Of a stretch of DNA of 64,000 bases, positions 59,893 through 64,000 are shown in pieces. The stretch covers positions 1-64,000 of the forward strand of contig NZ_LDWR01000038.1 of the NCBI RefSeq assembly GCF_001039005.1, in the 5' to 3' direction. Numbering within the stretch: the stretch's first letter is position 1; every line of letters starts with the position of its first letter. Below the pieces are notes generated by a model. The model was not told where the DNA came from, ran no database searches, and saw nothing but the letters and a program-made list of their open reading frames with translations. Position numbers and translations under genes: made by a program. Source of the DNA: Burkholderia cepacia. GTDB taxonomy: Bacteria; Pseudomonadota; Gammaproteobacteria; Burkholderiales; Burkholderiaceae.

Positions 59893-61194
59893 TCAATGCA
59901 CGCCGAACGCATCGAGCAGCCGGTACCAGCTCATCGCGAGCACCAGCGCCGGCGTGCGCAGCGCCGCGCCGCCCGGGAAGTCGCGATGCCGGATCTTGTC
60001 GAACAGGTCGAAGCGGCTCGCCTGCCCGTCGATCGCCTCGGCGATCAGCTTGCCCGCGAGTGCGGTCGTGTTCACGCCGTGCCCGGAAAAGCCCTGCGCG
60101 AAGTACATCGTCGGCGCAACGCGGCCGAAGTGCGGCGCGCGATTCATCGTGATGTCGACGAAGCCGCCCCATGCATAGTCGACCTTCACATCCGCGAGCT
60201 GCGGGAACGTCTTCAGCATGTCCTGGCGCATCGCCGCCGCGAGATCGCGCGGCTCGCGCGTCGAATAGCTGACCTTGCCGCCCCACACGAGCCGCGTGTC
60301 GGGCGCCGGCCGAAAATAGTCGAGCACGAAGCGGCTGTCGCAGATCGCCGCGCGCGCGGGCATCAGCGCGGCGGCGCGCGCTTCGCCGAGCGGCTCGGTC
60401 GCGATCACGTAGGTACCGACCGGCATGATCTTCTTCGACAGCGCGGGCGCGAGCGTACCGACGTAGGTATTGCACGCGAGCACGACGAAGCGCGCGCGGA
60501 CGTTGCCGCCGCTCGTCTCGACGACGTGGCCGCCCGCGACGTCGCGTACGCGCGTCACGCAGCTGTCCTCGTGAATGCGCACGCCTGCACCGGTCGCCGC
60601 GCGCGCGAGGCCGAGCGTGTAGTTGAGCGGATGGAGGTGGCCGCTGTCGGGGTCGTACAGGCCGCCGCAATAGCGCGCGGACTGCACGTAGTCGCCGAGT
60701 TCGTCGGCTTCGACGAAGTGGAAGCGGTCGTAGCCGAAGCGCTTCGCGGCTTCGTCGCGCCAGCGCTTCAGCGCATCCGCGTCGCGCTCGGTGTTCGCGG
60801 CGGTCAGGTAGCCGGGCACCAGCGCGCAATCGATGTCGTGCTGCGCGATCCGCGACTTCACGAGCGACAGCGTTTCGAGCCCCATGTCCCAGATACGCTT
60901 CACGTCGCCTTCCGGCATGAATTGCCCGAATGTGTCGATGTCGCACGCGAAGCCGCCGATCAACTGGCCGCCGTTGCGGCCGCTCGCCGCCCATCCGACC
61001 CGCGACGCTTCGAGCACGGTCACCGAATGGCCGCGCTCGGCGAGGTTGAGCGCGGCGGACAGGCCCGTGAGGCCCGCGCCGATCACGCACACGTCGGCGT
61101 CAATCGTGCCGGCGAGCGGCGCATGGCGGGTCGTATCGTTGACGGTCGCCGCGTAGTAGGACGCGACGTGCGGCTGGTTGGCGAATGTCTGCAT
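59893..61194 (-). CDS. FAD-dependent oxidoreductase, gamma-glutamylputrescine oxidase (PuuB)-like, copy 1
   Basis: DAO-family flavoenzyme of 433 residues. FAD loop GAGLTGLSAA near 41-50, the PuuB-type block VGWAASGRNGGQLIGG, and the C-terminal FAQGFSGHGVNTTALAG. By family it oxidises an amine such as gamma-glutamylputrescine or a small amino acid derivative, producing hydrogen peroxide. Twenty-five bases downstream of a paralogue in tandem. The ATG giving MQTFANQPHV is chosen; the long extension upstream overlaps the paralogue. The substrate of each copy is unknown. Confidence 0.9.
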   Translation of the reverse strand: MQTFANQPHVASYYAATVNDTTRHAPLAGTIDADVCVIGAGLTGLSAALNLAERGHSVTVLEASRVGWAASGRNGGQLIGGFACDIDTFGQFMPEGDVKRIWDMGLETLSLVKSRIAQHDIDCALVPGYLTAANTERDADALKRWRDEAAKRFGYDRFHFVEADELGDYVQSARYCGGLYDPDSGHLHPLNYTLGLARAATGAGVRIHEDSCVTRVRDVAGGHVVETSGGNVRARFVVLACNTYVGTLAPALSKKIMPVGTYVIATEPLGEARAAALMPARAAICDSRFVLDYFRPAPDTRLVWGGKVSYSTREPRDLAAAMRQDMLKTFPQLADVKVDYAWGGFVDITMNRAPHFGRVAPTMYFAQGFSGHGVNTTALAGKLIAEAIDGQASRFDLFDKIRHRDFPGGAALRTPALVLAMSWYRLLDAFGVH

Positions 61195-61219
61195 GATCAG
61201 GAGAACGGAGAAAGAGGGC

Positions 61220-62524
61220 TCAGAACAACTCGCGCACGCGGTGGTACAGCATCCCGAGTTCGAGCGCGGGTTGCCGCCATGCGTCGCCGCCGGGGAAGCG
61301 CCGGTGACGCACGCGAGCGAACAGGTCGAACGCGCGCGTGTCGCCCGCGATCGCGCCGGCGATGGCACGTCCGGCGATGCCGGTGAGCGCGACGCCGTGC
61401 CCGCTGAAGCCCTGGACGTAGAAGAAGTTCGGATCGAGCGTGCCGAAGTCGGGTGCGCGGTTGCGCGTGACGTCGACGAAGCCGCCCCATGCGTGGTCGA
61501 CGCGCACGTCGCCGAGCTGCGGGAACACGCCGACCATGCGCTGCCGGATCGTTTCGGCGAGCGTGGCGGGCGACGCGCCGGCCGAATTCGCGCGGCCGCC
61601 GAACAGCATCCGGTGGTCGGCCGACAGCCGGAAGTAGTCGAGGAAGAAGTTGTTGTCGCACACGGCTTCGCGCTGGGCGATCAGCGCATCGGCGCGCGCC
61701 TGGCCGAGCGGCTCGGTCGCGATGATGTACGACGCGATCGGCGCGATGCGGGCGGCGGTCGCGGCGGGCAGCACGCCGCCTGGGCCCGCGTTGCAGCACG
61801 ACACGACGAAGCGGCAGCGCACCTCGCCCGACGGCGTGCGCACAACGGGCCGCGCGCCGCGCACGACATCGAGCGCGGGCGTGTGCGCATACAGCGCGAC
61901 GCCTTCGCGGCGCGCGGCATCGGCGAGGCCGAGGCAGTACTTGAGCGGATGCAGGTGGCCCGACAGCGGATCGTGCACACCGGCAAGGTAACGTGTCGAT
62001 GCGATGCGCGCGCGGATCTCGCCGGTGTCGAGCCACGCAAGCGACGGATGGCCCCAGCGCGACGTCGCGGCGTCCATCCATGCGCGCAGGTCGTCGATGC
62101 GGCGCGGTTTCGTCGCGACCGTCAGGTAGCCGCGCGTGAAGTCGCAGTCGATCCCGTAGTGCGCGATCCGCTCGGCGATCAGCGCGACGCCGTCGAGCGA
62201 CAGCGACCACGCGGCGCGCGCGCCGTCGGCGCCGAGCTGCCGCTCGATCTCCTCGTCCTTCGCGAAGCCGGTGATCGCCTGCCCGCCGTTGCGGCCCGAC
62301 GCGCCCCAGCCGGGCCGGTGCGCATCGATCACCGCGACGGACAGCCCGCGCGCGCGGCAGTCGAGCGCGGTCGACAGGCCCGCGAAGCCGGCACCGATCA
62401 CGCAGACGTCGACGTCGATCGTATCGTCGAGTACGGGATCGTCGACCACGGGCCGCGTGGCCGTCGCTTCGTAGTACGAGTCGCGCGCGAGCGCATCGGC
62501 GCGGCGGGTGAAAGACTGCGTCAT
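61220..62524 (-). CDS. FAD-dependent oxidoreductase, PuuB-like, copy 2
   Basis: Paralogue of the next gene, 434 residues, with the same motif order: GAGFAGLSTALD, PGWGASGRNGGQAITGF, and YVQGFSGHGVALTGIAG near the C-terminus. The two proteins align along their whole length but have diverged in the middle substrate-binding part. First gene of the two-gene oxidase unit. It may serve polyamine or amino-acid breakdown; no puu aminotransferase or synthetase genes lie nearby to confirm this. Confidence 0.9.
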   Translation of the reverse strand: MTQSFTRRADALARDSYYEATATRPVVDDPVLDDTIDVDVCVIGAGFAGLSTALDCRARGLSVAVIDAHRPGWGASGRNGGQAITGFAKDEEIERQLGADGARAAWSLSLDGVALIAERIAHYGIDCDFTRGYLTVATKPRRIDDLRAWMDAATSRWGHPSLAWLDTGEIRARIASTRYLAGVHDPLSGHLHPLKYCLGLADAARREGVALYAHTPALDVVRGARPVVRTPSGEVRCRFVVSCCNAGPGGVLPAATAARIAPIASYIIATEPLGQARADALIAQREAVCDNNFFLDYFRLSADHRMLFGGRANSAGASPATLAETIRQRMVGVFPQLGDVRVDHAWGGFVDVTRNRAPDFGTLDPNFFYVQGFSGHGVALTGIAGRAIAGAIAGDTRAFDLFARVRHRRFPGGDAWRQPALELGMLYHRVRELF

Positions 62525-62590
62525 GAAACCGACTCCCTCGAAAAGGCTGCCGTGGCACGCGACCTGCCGGCAACTGCCCTTGAAAATGGC

Positions 62591-62623
62591 GCGGGACGCC
62601 GTGCGCGCGGCACGGCGTCCCGC
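62591..62623 (-). terminator. Strong hairpin ending the DUF3138 gene
   Basis: A 14-bp perfect stem (62591-62604 with 62610-62623) and a 5-base loop, ten bases past the stop codon of the DUF3138 gene; on the minus strand it is followed by GCCATTTTC, a weak T tract. Confidence 0.6.
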
Positions 62624-62633
62624 GTGTGCTGCG

Positions 62634-64000
62634 TCAGAACGAATAGATGAACTGCGTCGCGAGCAGGTCGTTGGACTTGCCGTACGAACCGTCGTTGCGC
62701 AGGAACACCTTGTTGTTCGCCCAGTCGTGCCGGTATTCGACCTTCACGGTGATCTGCTGGGTCGGATAGAACAGCAGGTCGAGCGCAACGTCCTGACGGA
62801 TCGCGCCCTTGCACTCGAAGCCGAGGCCACCGCCGGCCTTCGACGTCGCGAGGCAGTCCGAATCGACGCCGAAGCCGTTGTTCGGATCCATCCCGTTACC
62901 GTTCAGCGAAATGCCGCCGCCGCCGCCGCCGTTCTTGGTGTTGACGAGCGCATCGTAGCGCAGCGTCACGCCCATGCGGCCGACCACCGGCGCGTTGAAC
63001 TTGCGGTGTGCGAGCAGTGACAGCCCGTACCACTGCGCGAGCCCGCCGTTGAACGCCGCATGATCCTGCCGGCCGTAGTCGACTTCGGCGTTGTACTGAA
63101 TATCAGCAAGCGTGTAGGTCGCGTCGAGCTCGCCGAAGAAGAACGAGCCGTATGCGCTCGGTGCGTTGGCGCCCGGGCCGTAGTGCACGACGCCGTTCGA
63201 ATCGATCGCGCTCGCGAGCGTCTGGCGGCCGATGTTGAACGAGCCGCCGATGTCGAGCGCGCTCGACCACGTGTAGTCCGCGCGCGCGGTGAAGGTCGGC
63301 ACCTTGTTGCTGGTGCTGATCGGATCGCCGAGCGCATTGGTGCCGGTCTGCGTGACCGAGCCGTAGGTGCGGTACTGCTCGTTGCCGACGAAGAACTTCC
63401 ACGCCCAGTTGCCCTTCGTGTAGTTCGCACCGGCACCGATGTAGCTGCCCGGATCCGAGAAGTCGTACAGCAGGTTGTGCGTGAGCGTGAGCATCTGGTT
63501 CGACTGCTGCACCTCGTAGCCGCCGAAGCTCGGGATCAAGCCGGCCACGAGCGTCGTCTCGGCCGTGATCGGCACGTTGACGACCGCCGTGTTCAGGATG
63601 TTGTTGCCGATGTTGCCGCGCGAGTTCTGCAGCAGCGTGATGCCGTTGCCGCGGTTCGGCATCAATGTGATTTCCGCCGACGGCGCCATCGGGCCGACGC
63701 CGAACGTCTTCTTGATGTCGAGGTAGAGATCGCCGAACGTGCTGTTGAAGTAGTTGTACGCGCTCTCGTGGTTCGCGAACAGGAACGACGACGTGCCGGC
63801 CGCGCGGTTGTAGATGTAGGTCGGATCGATGTAGCCCGTCACCGACAGGCCGGCGAGCGGGCCCGTGTTGGCCGCGTCCGTCAGCGAGTCGACCTTCAGC
63901 TGCTGGTTCGCGATCTGCTGCTTCATTTCGCCGACCTCGTCGTTGGTCAGCGTGGCTTGCGCCTTGCCGTAATCCGGCGAGCCCGGATCGACGGCCACCG
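62634..64000 (-). CDS. DUF3138-type outer membrane beta-barrel protein (partial, 5' end outside window)
   Basis: At least 455 residues; the frame is open to the window edge, so the N-terminus and signal peptide are missing. A coiled-coil-like start (EVGEMKQQIANQQLKVDSL) precedes a beta-barrel: SVTGYIDPTYIYNRAAG, many alternating aromatic strands, and a terminal Phe (LLATQFIYSF) as in outer-membrane proteins. It resembles the DUF3138 family of Burkholderiales; its substrate is unknown. A Gly-run (GGGGGG) lies in one loop. It is upstream of the two oxidase genes on the same strand, separated by a hairpin. Confidence 0.85.
   Translation of the reverse strand, partial: VAVDPGSPDYGKAQATLTNDEVGEMKQQIANQQLKVDSLTDAANTGPLAGLSVTGYIDPTYIYNRAAGTSSFLFANHESAYNYFNSTFGDLYLDIKKTFGVGPMAPSAEITLMPNRGNGITLLQNSRGNIGNNILNTAVVNVPITAETTLVAGLIPSFGGYEVQQSNQMLTLTHNLLYDFSDPGSYIGAGANYTKGNWAWKFFVGNEQYRTYGSVTQTGTNALGDPISTSNKVPTFTARADYTWSSALDIGGSFNIGRQTLASAIDSNGVVHYGPGANAPSAYGSFFFGELDATYTLADIQYNAEVDYGRQDHAAFNGGLAQWYGLSLLAHRKFNAPVVGRMGVTLRYDALVNTKNGGGGGGISLNGNGMDPNNGFGVDSDCLATSKAGGGLGFECKGAIRQDVALDLLFYPTQQITVKVEYRHDWANNKVFLRNDGSYGKSNDLLATQFIYSF

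Overview
This is a high-GC proteobacterial chromosome segment that looks like Burkholderia, most probably the B. cepacia complex (inference from the flagellar gene order, a DUF3138-type outer-membrane protein, a Gram-negative porin, a HiPIP and strong G/C third-position bias). Genes are dense and mostly ordinary housekeeping, transport and motility genes. There is no phage, plasmid, CRISPR, rRNA or tRNA signal.

Layout. 0-8 kb, all minus strand: an APC amino-acid permease, a NarL-type two-component pair, ferredoxin-NADP reductase (fpr), a LysE exporter, an EEP-family hydrolase, a small secreted protein, and a nitroreductase gene broken by a repeat element. 8-12 kb: a Lon-like AAA ATPase, an FAD oxidoreductase, a HiPIP and an MHS-type MFS transporter. 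12.5-19.4 kb: a dipeptide ABC operon dppABCDF with a translationally coupled TraB/GumN protein. 20-22.5 kb: 5-oxoprolinase pxpBCA with a divergent winged-helix regulator. 23-32 kb: ygfA and the lytic transglycosylase slt back to back, an NDUFA9-like protein, a GST, the CCA-adding enzyme, an XRE-cupin regulator and an M24 peptidase. 32-33.6 kb: a GDSL esterase.

Motility block, 33.8-48.4 kb: flgN-flgM and flgA on the minus strand, flgBCDEFGHIJ on the plus strand, then ycgR and flgKL. I find good sigma-28 (FliA) promoter matches upstream of flgM, ycgR and flgK, which gives a consistent late-class regulon. From 48.6 kb on: a RutG-like permease, a LysR regulator divergent from a two-gene chromate transporter, YoaK (DUF1275), a porin, glutathione reductase, a three-lipoprotein cluster (CsgG/DUF4810/DUF799), two tandem PuuB-like oxidases, and a DUF3138 protein running off the window.

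The most unusual content is a family of non-coding repeat elements of 283-314 bp at 7030-7312 (minus orientation), 25850-26163 and 40019-40304, plus a 33-bp miniature at 3524-3556. Each full copy has ~30-bp terminal inverted repeats enclosing two long hairpin arms, so a single strand would fold into a three-way junction. Paired stems differ between copies, but the change is always matched on the partner strand. One copy sits inside a nitroreductase gene between two TA dinucleotides, and removing the element plus one TA restores the reading frame. This shows that the family has been mobile.
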